A stretch of 64,000 bases of DNA from Bacteroidota bacterium (GTDB taxonomy: Bacteria; Bacteroidota; Bacteroidia; CAILMK01; JAAYUY01). Each line of letters opens with the position of its first letter. Position 1 is the stretch's first letter. The stretch lies in contig JADHTG010000004.1 in the NCBI GenBank assembly GCA_016776505.1, positions 16,320 through 80,319 on the forward strand, read 5' to 3'. Positions 19,273-26,735 of the stretch are shown piece by piece. The translations under genes and the position numbers were made by a program. The notes beneath the pieces were generated by a model. It searched no databases, was not told where the DNA came from, and saw nothing but the letters and a program-made list of their open reading frames with translations.

Positions 19273-20019
19273 TTATAGTTGTTCCAGTTTTTTATTCGAA
19301 AGCCTGTAAATTTTCTTCATTTTTTTTGCTAATTCCATGGAGTGTGTCACCATTATTAAAGTGCTCTTTTGTTCCCGATTGAGTTCTGCCAATAAATTCA
19401 CCAAATCATTTGCTGATTGCTCGTCAAGAGAACCTGTTGGTTCGTCTGCCAGAACCACTTTGGGTTGATTAATCAATGCTCTGACGACCGCCACTCGCTG
19501 ACATTCGCCCACAGAACACTGTCCCGGTAGCTGATCCGTTTTATCAGTTAAGCCGACTGCTTCCATGAGCTTCTCCGCTCTTTTTTTTGCTTCATCGGTC
19601 CGTTTTGCAGATTTCAGCGGAAGAACGGCTAACAGGATATTTTCCAGCAGGCTAAGCTGAGGCAGCAAATGATGTTGCTGAAACACAAATCCAATTTCGG
19701 TATTCCTGATTCCAGGATACTCTTTCTCGCTTAATTGTCCCAAATCCTTTTCATTGAGCAAAACAGAACCAGAGGTGGCCCTGTCAAGTGTTCCGAGAAT
19801 GTTCAGCAAGCTGCTTTTCCCGGATCCCGAGGGACCAACAATCGCAATGGATTCACCTTGTTCAATATTCAGATCAATTCCTTCAAGTACGACTTGTATA
19901 ATGCCTGATGCATTTTCATATTGCTTGCTAAGGTTTTGTATTTTTATCATATTTTGGATTTCCTGGAATCTTTGAGTATTCATAGCATTATTCTTTTTGA
20001 CTTTTCGGAATCTATTCAA
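19273..20019 (-). CDS. ABC transporter ATP-binding protein (LolD/MacB class)
   Basis: Cytoplasmic ATPase for the FtsX permease downstream. Walker A GPSGSGKSS, Q-loop VFQQHHLLPQLS, Walker B VVLADEPTGSLDE and the switch His in MVTHS are all present. The signature motif is altered: CSVGECQR stands where LSGGQQQR or LSGGEQQR is expected. ATG codons at 20019, 19983 and 19950 are all possible. The one at 19950 (MIKIQNLSKQY) fits the family best, but 8-base overlaps are common here, so the longest form is listed. Confidence 0.85.
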   Translation of the reverse strand: MNRFRKVKKNNAMNTQRFQEIQNMIKIQNLSKQYENASGIIQVVLEGIDLNIEQGESIAIVGPSGSGKSSLLNILGTLDRATSGSVLLNEKDLGQLSEKEYPGIRNTEIGFVFQQHHLLPQLSLLENILLAVLPLKSAKRTDEAKKRAEKLMEAVGLTDKTDQLPGQCSVGECQRVAVVRALINQPKVVLADEPTGSLDEQSANDLVNLLAELNREQKSTLIMVTHSMELAKKMKKIYRLSNKKLEQL

Positions 20020-21298
20020 GAATCTGTTTATAAATCCTAAGCATGTTTTCTGTCAATGTCAAAATATTAAACTTTTCTTCAACTGCTTTTCTGCCTGCCA
20101 TGCTCATTTCATTTATTTTTTCATGATCAGAAAGTATTTCTTCCCACTTTTGAGCAAGAGCGTCTGAATTATTAGGATGAAAAGTAACGCCTCCTTTTGT
20201 GATATTAACTATTTCAGGAAATGCACCCAGATCAGGTTGTACAATTGGAATTCCTGATGACAAAGATTCAAGTTGATACAATCCAAAAGCTTCACCAGAT
20301 AGCACAGGAACTGACAACAAAGTCAGGGATTTAAAGAATTCTTCAAGCTTTTCATGCCTGTAATCCTCAATAAATTCAACATCCTTAACAAAATCGTGCT
20401 TTTCCAATTTTCTTATTTGCTTGTTAATGAATCGTTTGTCATCTCCGGTTTTACCACCAGTAACTTTTAAATTCACATTTTTAAATCCAGGTTTTTGTTT
20501 GAGCTTAATGAAGGCATCTACCAATACTTCAAATCCATTTTCCTTATTTATTCTTGATAAATATCCAATTGTTGGAGTTGCAAGATTCGGATTGTGATAT
20601 TTATAATTAGCCGGATTGACACCAATATGAACGACATGAAGCTGGTCTTTGCGAATCGACATTTTCTTTTTCATCAATTCAGCATAATAATGACTTACAG
20701 CGACAAAAGCATCCACATCTTTAGCCTTTTGGCTCATTAATTTCCATACTTTGTCTTTATAGTTTTCAGACATTGCATCCACCCAGACATCTTCATCTTG
20801 CAATGAACAAACGACAGAAATATTCAGTTCATGCTTTATCTTATAAGCCAATCCTAAAAGCAATGCATTTGATAAATGCACCATATCCGGTTTTTCGGCT
20901 TTAAGAAATTCAATTAAATGGTTGAGTTCTTCCCTCTGGTATCCTTCATGTCCTTTTAACATAGAAATGGTCATTCCTTCAAGCCCTTTTGCGCGTGTTG
21001 AGCCCGCTTTCTTAGCAGCATATCTTAGAAATATCCTGGAATTGAAGAATTTTTCCATCCATTCCGGCATTTTCCTGAGAAAAGGAATTTGCTGTTCCAA
21101 ATAGATATTTATTGCTCCATAAAAAACGGGTGTTTCCCTATTTAAAAGTCCATTATCGGTCCTAAGGGGCAAATAAATCGGAAGGCTAATGGCTTCATGT
21201 CCCAATCCATCAAGCGTTTTGATGTAAGCACTGTCCCTGAGACAATTTCCACAATAAAATGTACCTCCAAATCCCGGCACTATGTTGATTATTTTCAT
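20012..21298 (-). CDS. Glycosyltransferase family 4
   Basis: 428-aa cytosolic or membrane-associated GT-B enzyme. The N-terminus is MKIINIVPGFGGTFYCGNCLRD. A donor-binding half follows with PTIGYLSRINKENGFEVLVDAF, and the nucleotide-sugar site SGEAFGLYQLESLSSGIPIVQP has the E-x7-E-like arrangement of GT4 enzymes. Donor and acceptor are unknown. It overlaps the ABC ATPase frame by 8 bases and lies 85 bp after the propeller at 21.4 kb, across a short ACGAG-type repeat. It is the only sugar gene in the cluster. Confidence 0.88.
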   Translation of the reverse strand: MKIINIVPGFGGTFYCGNCLRDSAYIKTLDGLGHEAISLPIYLPLRTDNGLLNRETPVFYGAINIYLEQQIPFLRKMPEWMEKFFNSRIFLRYAAKKAGSTRAKGLEGMTISMLKGHEGYQREELNHLIEFLKAEKPDMVHLSNALLLGLAYKIKHELNISVVCSLQDEDVWVDAMSENYKDKVWKLMSQKAKDVDAFVAVSHYYAELMKKKMSIRKDQLHVVHIGVNPANYKYHNPNLATPTIGYLSRINKENGFEVLVDAFIKLKQKPGFKNVNLKVTGGKTGDDKRFINKQIRKLEKHDFVKDVEFIEDYRHEKLEEFFKSLTLLSVPVLSGEAFGLYQLESLSSGIPIVQPDLGAFPEIVNITKGGVTFHPNNSDALAQKWEEILSDHEKINEMSMAGRKAVEEKFNILTLTENMLRIYKQILE

Positions 21299-21301
21299 AT
21301 T

Positions 21302-21345
21302 TCTTGTTACTGGCTTCTCGTTACTTGTTGCTTGTTGCTCGTTAA
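21302..21345 (-). repeat. ACGAG-type low-complexity intergenic repeat
   Basis: The minus strand reads as tandem variants of AACGAGCAACAAGCAACAAG and similar units. A related stretch occurs at 28498-28541, and a short piece near 30485. These are typical dispersed filler repeats of Bacteroidota genomes. Here it occupies the leader of the glycosyltransferase gene. Confidence 0.5.
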
Positions 21346-21383
21346 TTGGTGTTAATCGTAAGATTCTACAATTTTAACTCATT

Positions 21384-22487
21384 TCATTGTTTCCCAAAAC
21401 AATATACATTGCCATCACTCGCACTTACAACAATCATGTCTTTAATGACTGCTATTGTGCTCTGGATCGGGCTGCCAATTTCATAGGACCATTTTTTATT
21501 TCCTGACTTCAAATCAATTAAATAAATCCTTCCGTCCCCGGATCCAATTAAAACCTCATTTCCTGCAATAACAGGAGAACCTTCAATTTTCCCTAGTGTT
21601 TTGAATTTCCACTCGACTGCTCCTGATTTTTTATTAAAACAATATAAAATCCTGTTTTGTGAACCAATAAGAATTTTTTCTTCTGAAACTGAAGGTGATG
21701 AAACGAATGCCCCGGCATCCTTATAATTCCAGATGATGTTTTGTGTTTCCAGGTCAATGCAATAAAATTCTCCATCATAGTTCCCGAAATAGGCTTTTCC
21801 ATTTTCAATAGCAGGAGAAGCTGCAATATACGTTTCAATATCTATTTTATTATTCAGTTCACCATTGTGAACATTCACTGAGTAAAGGAATCCATCACAA
21901 CCTCCAAATACAGTGCTATTTATATTAATTGCAGGACAACCATTAATGAAATTATCTGTTTCATATTTCCAGTTTAAAACTCCTTTTTTAGCGTCCAGGC
22001 AATACAGGTAAAAATCATAACTGCCGAATAAAACTTGTTTTTTCTTTTTATCCAATGAATAGCTCCAGTTAGCTGCTCCCGAGATTTGTCCTTCCGACTG
22101 GAATTTCCAGCTAAGATCTCCATTCTTCGCATTTATTGCCAATAAATCACCACCTAGTGAACCCACATATATAATCCCATTTAAATAGAGTGGTGTTGCC
22201 TCGATAGAGGATGCAGCATCGTATTTCCAATTGAGTTTCCCCTCTTTAGACAAGCAATATAAGTAGCCATCATCAGATCCTACAAAAATACTTTTGCCAC
22301 AAAAAACCGGGGAGGATTTAATGACATCGCCCGTCCTGAAAGACCATAGCAATTTGAGCTCCTTTGGGACCTGAATTCTCGATTTTCCATGCAATGAACT
22401 ATTTCCCCGTTCGGATGGCCAGCAAGTGGAACTCTGTGCATTCAGTAAATCTGAAAAGAGGATCCCTATGATTAAAAGGATTAGCAT
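21384..22487 (-). CDS. PQQ-like beta-propeller repeat protein, exported (propeller 3)
   Basis: About 367 aa from the ATG at 22487, which starts a signal peptide (MLILLIIGILFSDLLNAQ). The open frame extends to 22592, but that part is a dispersed CACGAAGA palindrome, so the shorter form is preferred. It is the most regular propeller of the set: seven near-identical blades with F/YVGSxDGYLYCL and xxGxLxWK units. It keeps the shared N-terminal tag as CWPSERGNSSLHG. The regularity suggests recent internal duplication or a BamB-like scaffold. It follows the Fe-S/FAD gene by about 115 bp. Confidence 0.85.
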   Translation of the reverse strand: MLILLIIGILFSDLLNAQSSTCWPSERGNSSLHGKSRIQVPKELKLLWSFRTGDVIKSSPVFCGKSIFVGSDDGYLYCLSKEGKLNWKYDAASSIEATPLYLNGIIYVGSLGGDLLAINAKNGDLSWKFQSEGQISGAANWSYSLDKKKKQVLFGSYDFYLYCLDAKKGVLNWKYETDNFINGCPAININSTVFGGCDGFLYSVNVHNGELNNKIDIETYIAASPAIENGKAYFGNYDGEFYCIDLETQNIIWNYKDAGAFVSSPSVSEEKILIGSQNRILYCFNKKSGAVEWKFKTLGKIEGSPVIAGNEVLIGSGDGRIYLIDLKSGNKKWSYEIGSPIQSTIAVIKDMIVVSASDGNVYCFGKQ

Positions 22488-22491
22488 TCGT

Positions 22492-22580
22492 TTTTTGCCA
22501 CGAAGACACGAAGACCCGATAGAACACAAAGGATTCACATTTTTAGTGAAACTTCGTATCTTGGTGTCTTTGTAGCAAAA
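22492..22580. repeat. CACGAAGA-type palindromic repeat
   Basis: The left arm (22492-22514, core GCCACGAAGACACGAAGAC) and the right arm (22556-22580) are imperfect inverted copies of about 24 nt. A smaller inverted piece lies in the loop. A related element lies at 30734-30890. Both sit in minus-strand gaps of the redox cluster. This resembles a well-populated Bacteroidota repeat family; its role is unknown. Confidence 0.6.
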
Positions 22581-22601
22581 TATTTTCTTCATGTCTTCAT
22601 A

Positions 22602-24134
22602 CTATTTAAAAGCCAAAGCCCCGGTTGGACAGGCTTCCACACATTTCTTTTCTGTTTTAGTCAAAGCTTTACTCATCGGATAATTAAAAGGAACCTGCAT
22701 CCTTACATCAAAACCGCGACCGATGAAAGTCAAGCCTGTGTGTTCCTTGTCCTTTGTTGTAATATCTATGCATAAACCACACCTGATGCATTTTTCAGTT
22801 TCATAGATGACAAATTCATGCTGGATATTTTTTTTAATTTCATTTCGTTTTCCAAAAAGGTATTTTTTCTGACTTGCTTTATACTGCTCTGAATAATTTC
22901 TCAAATCACAATTCAACCTGTCACGACAATCACAGTGCATGCACCTTTTGGCTTCAGCAATGGCATCATCCATATTGAATAATCCGATTTTTCCGTTTTC
23001 AGGTGTATACCTGTCATCTCTTGTAGATTCTTTCAGGTATTCATCAAATTCGGAAGCCAATAGTTTTCCAAATTTTGAGTTGAACCTTTTCTCTTTATTG
23101 GTAAAAGATTTGCCATTTAGAAATTCATTGATCGACCTGGCTGCTTCTTTCCCTTGAGCGACACAGCGAATGGCCATTTTTTCTTTCCTCACTATTGATC
23201 CGGCAGCAAAAACTCCCTCCAGGTTTGTTGTGTAAGTCTGTTTATCAAATTGATTTATACTGAATTGATTGCTGTTTTCACTTCCGGTTGCTAATAGGAT
23301 AGCATGAAAATCCTTTTTTAAATCATTGAATGCTTCCTGTTTAACATGTTTATTAAGCTGAACTTTTAATCCAAAATCCTTCAAGTAATCTATTTCCGAG
23401 TACAAAGCTTCGACAGGAAGCGTATGATCATGGACTGCCTTTATCAAAGATCCTCCTGCTTCTGCATGCTTGTCAAAAATCATCACCTCATGCCCGAACC
23501 TAGTCAAATAAAAAGCTGCTGATAAAGCCGTTGGACCGCTACCTATTACTGCTGCTTTTTTGTTGCTTGGTGTATTCTTTTCAGGAAAATAAATTTTTTT
23601 CGAATCCAGATCAAATTTTGCCACAAATTTCTTGAGCTGACAAATTGAAACTGCATCGTCAACTTGTTTTCTGTGACAGGCATGTTCACATGGAGCAGTG
23701 CAGATGTATCCTAAAATCAATGGCAGTGCAATATCTTCTTTCACTACTTGCAATGCTTCCTGATGACTTCCTTCCATGATCAAGCGATTCATTAAAGGAA
23801 TGTCCATATGGGCAGGACAGCTCAATTTGCATGGAGCCTCACAATCGCCTACATGATCGCTTAATAAAAGCTCAAGTGTATCTTTTCTTGCTTCTATAAT
23901 TTCTTCATCTTCCGTGATGATATTCATTCCATTCATAACAGGCATGGCACATGATGGAAGCAGCTTCCTGGTATTCTGGTCCTTAACTACGCAAATCATA
24001 CAGGATGGATGGTTGCTGTATCGCTCCATAAAGCACATGTTAGGGATTTCAATACCAAGACTTTCAGCAGCCTTAAGTATGGTTGTACCTTCTTCGGCCT
24101 GAATAGATTTATTATTTATTTTTAGCTCTATCAT
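22602..24134 (-). CDS. Fe-S/FAD oxidoreductase: 2Fe-2S ferredoxin + GltD-like FAD domain (no NAD(P)H domain) + 4Fe-4S
   Basis: 510-aa cytoplasmic electron-transfer protein. Residues 1-80 form a plant-type/NuoG-type [2Fe-2S] domain (CFMERYSNHPSCMIC, then SCAMP). Residues about 95-180 carry the GltD/DPD-type Cys motifs (CEAPCKLSCPAHMDIP, CTAPCEHACHR). An FAD-binding Rossmann domain follows (AVIGSGPTALSAAFYL, GGSL, AILLATGS) and closes with NLEGVFAAGSIV. The roughly 120-residue NADPH-binding module that GltD has between those points is missing. The C-terminus holds CMHCDCRDRLNC and CIRCGLC plus CVEACPTGA for 4Fe-4S centres. Electrons probably come from or go to the NuoEF-like protein encoded just upstream. 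Confidence 0.85.
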   Translation of the reverse strand: MIELKINNKSIQAEEGTTILKAAESLGIEIPNMCFMERYSNHPSCMICVVKDQNTRKLLPSCAMPVMNGMNIITEDEEIIEARKDTLELLLSDHVGDCEAPCKLSCPAHMDIPLMNRLIMEGSHQEALQVVKEDIALPLILGYICTAPCEHACHRKQVDDAVSICQLKKFVAKFDLDSKKIYFPEKNTPSNKKAAVIGSGPTALSAAFYLTRFGHEVMIFDKHAEAGGSLIKAVHDHTLPVEALYSEIDYLKDFGLKVQLNKHVKQEAFNDLKKDFHAILLATGSENSNQFSINQFDKQTYTTNLEGVFAAGSIVRKEKMAIRCVAQGKEAARSINEFLNGKSFTNKEKRFNSKFGKLLASEFDEYLKESTRDDRYTPENGKIGLFNMDDAIAEAKRCMHCDCRDRLNCDLRNYSEQYKASQKKYLFGKRNEIKKNIQHEFVIYETEKCIRCGLCIDITTKDKEHTGLTFIGRGFDVRMQVPFNYPMSKALTKTEKKCVEACPTGALAFK

Positions 24135-24323
24135 TTAATAATTATAAAATACAAATTCTAATTTTCAAATAAATACCAAAAGCCAAATTTCAATTATTCA
24201 AACGTTGTAATTTGATTTATTGAATATTGTGATATATTTTATTTTTGTTTTTGAACATTGTTTTTCATCTAATCGTCATTGTCTAACTTATTTGTATGCA
24301 GGAAAGCAAAGCGCGGCAATCTG
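24135..24323. other. 189-bp AT-rich spacer inside the redox operon
   Basis: It contains the CAAATTT/AAATTTG-type simple repeats typical of Bacteroidota gaps. No promoter, terminator or ORF was recognised. It separates the NuoEF-like gene from the Fe-S/FAD gene. Confidence 0.4.
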
Positions 24324-26735
24324 TTAATTTGAAACGGATTGCTTCAATCGTTCCCCTTTCGCAATGACCTTATTCCGTAAAATATTACTCCTGGTAATCA
24401 CTGCCCCGCTCGGACAAACTTGCTTACATGAATCACATTTTATACAGACATCTATATCAATTTCATGTTTTTCATAGGGTTTAAATTCAATGGCATCCAC
24501 AGGACAGGACTGCGAACATTTGGTACAACCAATGCAGTCGTCGGTGATATCATATTGAATTAAAGCCTGGCATTTCCCGGTCGGACAGTTGCCATGGATA
24601 TGTTCTATGTATTCATCCCTGAAATACGTTAAAGTGGACAAAACCGGATTGGGCGCTGTTTTACCCAATCCGCAAATACTTCCTTTCTTTGTTTTTTCAG
24701 AGAGCTCTGCCAGTTGGGAAAGGTCATTTTCATTTCCTTCACCTGAACAAATTTTTTCCAGAATATCCAGCATTCGTTTAGTTCCTATCCTGCAAAAAGT
24801 ACAACGACCACAGGATTGATCCTGGGAGAATTTAAGAAAATATCGTGCAATATCCACCATGCAATCGTCTTCGTCAAGCACTACCAATCCACCAGAACCC
24901 ATCATGGCTCCAACTCCCTCCAATGATTCAAAATCAACAGGGGTGTCAGCCAATGAAGCAGGAATGCAGGCTCCTGAAGGTCCCCCTATCTGAACTGCCT
25001 TAAAGGATTTTTCTCCTGCCATTCCGCCACCGATTTTATCAACTATCTGCCGGATGGAAATACCCATTGGAACCTCGATCAATCCACCTCTTTTAATTTT
25101 TCCGGCTAGTGAGAAGACCTTTGTCCCTTTGCTGTTTTCACTTCCAATTTGATTGAATTGCTCTGCACTATTCTTAATGATCCATGGAACCATGGCATAG
25201 GTTTCGGTATTGTTAACTAATGTAGGCTTATTCCAGAGTCCTTGATGAGCAGGAAAAGGAGGTCGCGGCACCGGCATTCCTCGTCTTCCCTCAAGCGAGG
25301 CGATCAGGGCTGTTTCTTCACCACAGACAAATGCTCCTGCACCTTCAAAAACATCAAGCTCCAATGAAAATCCACTATTTAAAATGTTACTCCCTATTAA
25401 TCCTTCATTTCTGCAGATTTTCAAGGCTTCCCTGATTCGCTCCACTGCTAAAGGATATTCTGCACGAATGTAAAAAAGGCCTTTTTGGGCTCCGGTAGCA
25501 AAAGCAGCAATGAGAATTCCCTCAATAACACGGAAGGGATAGGACTCCAGTAGCATCCTGTCCATAAATGCTCCAGGATCTCCCTCATCTCCGTTGCAAA
25601 TAATATATTTTATATCTGATTTTTCATTTTTAACCAATTTCCACTTTTTAGAAGTAGGGAAACCCGCACCTCCCCGGCCTCGCAATCCACTTTTTTCAAT
25701 TTGATCTATAATTTCATCAGGAGAAAGTTCTTTCATAGCCCTGTTAAAAGCTGAAAATCCTCCCAACTTTTTGTATTCTTCAATATCGGTGGGGCCTAAT
25801 ACTCCCCTGAATTCTGTGGCTATGTTGATTTGCCCGTCTAAAAATTCGGTAATTGGGGATTCCTTAATATTTGACGAATATCGCTTTAAGGATATGCTAT
25901 CCTGATTGGAAGCAATTCGATCAAAGAAATTAAAAAAATTCGTTTTTAGTCTGTCCCGTTTTCTTTGTGGTCTGAAATGTTCATGAACGACCTCTTTAAT
26001 TTCACCCACTTTAATTTTGGAATAAAAAACAGGATGTTCGTTTTTCTTGTGAATTTCCAGCAAGGGCACCTGGTTACAAACTCCTACACAGCCCACTTGT
26101 TTGACATCTACATTCAATTTGCTTTTTTGTATTGTTTTTTCCAGTTCTTCCCTGACCCCCTCACTGCCACTTGCAACACAGCAGGAACCCAATCCTATTC
26201 TGATCTCTCCCTGAATTTCATGAAAATTTTCAGAAGCATTTTTAACTTTTTCTACTGACTGGCCATTTTGATTCAGGAAATCATCTAAGATTTCCGCAAC
26301 CTGGTCTATTTTAACATGTCCGTAAGTAATCTGATCTATTTGGACAACCGGTGCAATTGTGCAACATCCAAGGCAAGCCACTTTTTCAATGGTAAAAAGT
26401 CCTTTTGAATCAGTTTCCTGCCTTTCGTCCAGTTTTAATTCTCTTTTAAAAGATTCTAAAACCTGCATGGAGCCTTTTACATGACAGGCTGTACCCACAC
26501 AAACTTTGATTATATGTTTGCCTATTTTCTGATGTCTGAACTGGCTGTAAAAACTTGAAACTCCATAGACCTGTGATGGAGTAATTTCAGAAAGTTCACA
26601 CAATTGACTGAGGGCTTCTTCCGGCAAATAATTGAATTCTTTTTGAATGGCATGTAGAATAGGAATCAATTTCTCAGGCTGGCCTCCATATGTTTGAAGG
26701 ATTTGGTTTATTCTGTTTGTTATTTCTGTCGTCAT
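24324..26735 (-). CDS. NuoE-NuoF-ferredoxin fusion (HydB/HndC-like NADH-oxidising subunit)
   Basis: 803-aa cytoplasmic NADH dehydrogenase-type protein. Residues about 1-150 are a NuoE/HydC-like thioredoxin-fold [2Fe-2S] domain (CVGTACHVKGS, CLGCCTIAP). Residues about 175-245 are a second thioredoxin-like [2Fe-2S] domain (GLGSCCVASGS, CVGVCNQVP). The NuoF core follows with the NADH/FMN motifs GLRGRGGAGFPTS and CNGDEGDPGAFMDR, and the 4Fe-4S motif CGRCTFCRIG. The C-terminal 70 residues hold two [4Fe-4S] motifs (CIGCTKCSQSCP, CIKCDSCKQVCP). NuoE is normally a separate chain, so this is a fusion. The layout matches bifurcating hydrogenase/NADH:ferredoxin enzymes, but no hydrogenase or formate dehydrogenase gene is present in the window. 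Confidence 0.92.
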   Translation of the reverse strand: MTTEITNRINQILQTYGGQPEKLIPILHAIQKEFNYLPEEALSQLCELSEITPSQVYGVSSFYSQFRHQKIGKHIIKVCVGTACHVKGSMQVLESFKRELKLDERQETDSKGLFTIEKVACLGCCTIAPVVQIDQITYGHVKIDQVAEILDDFLNQNGQSVEKVKNASENFHEIQGEIRIGLGSCCVASGSEGVREELEKTIQKSKLNVDVKQVGCVGVCNQVPLLEIHKKNEHPVFYSKIKVGEIKEVVHEHFRPQRKRDRLKTNFFNFFDRIASNQDSISLKRYSSNIKESPITEFLDGQINIATEFRGVLGPTDIEEYKKLGGFSAFNRAMKELSPDEIIDQIEKSGLRGRGGAGFPTSKKWKLVKNEKSDIKYIICNGDEGDPGAFMDRMLLESYPFRVIEGILIAAFATGAQKGLFYIRAEYPLAVERIREALKICRNEGLIGSNILNSGFSLELDVFEGAGAFVCGEETALIASLEGRRGMPVPRPPFPAHQGLWNKPTLVNNTETYAMVPWIIKNSAEQFNQIGSENSKGTKVFSLAGKIKRGGLIEVPMGISIRQIVDKIGGGMAGEKSFKAVQIGGPSGACIPASLADTPVDFESLEGVGAMMGSGGLVVLDEDDCMVDIARYFLKFSQDQSCGRCTFCRIGTKRMLDILEKICSGEGNENDLSQLAELSEKTKKGSICGLGKTAPNPVLSTLTYFRDEYIEHIHGNCPTGKCQALIQYDITDDCIGCTKCSQSCPVDAIEFKPYEKHEIDIDVCIKCDSCKQVCPSGAVITRSNILRNKVIAKGERLKQSVSN

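Noticed and set aside
24324..26735. A complete complex I or [FeFe]-hydrogenase operon.
   Set aside because: No membrane NuoH/L/M/N, NuoB/C/D or hydrogenase H-cluster protein is encoded nearby. Only the NADH input module is present.
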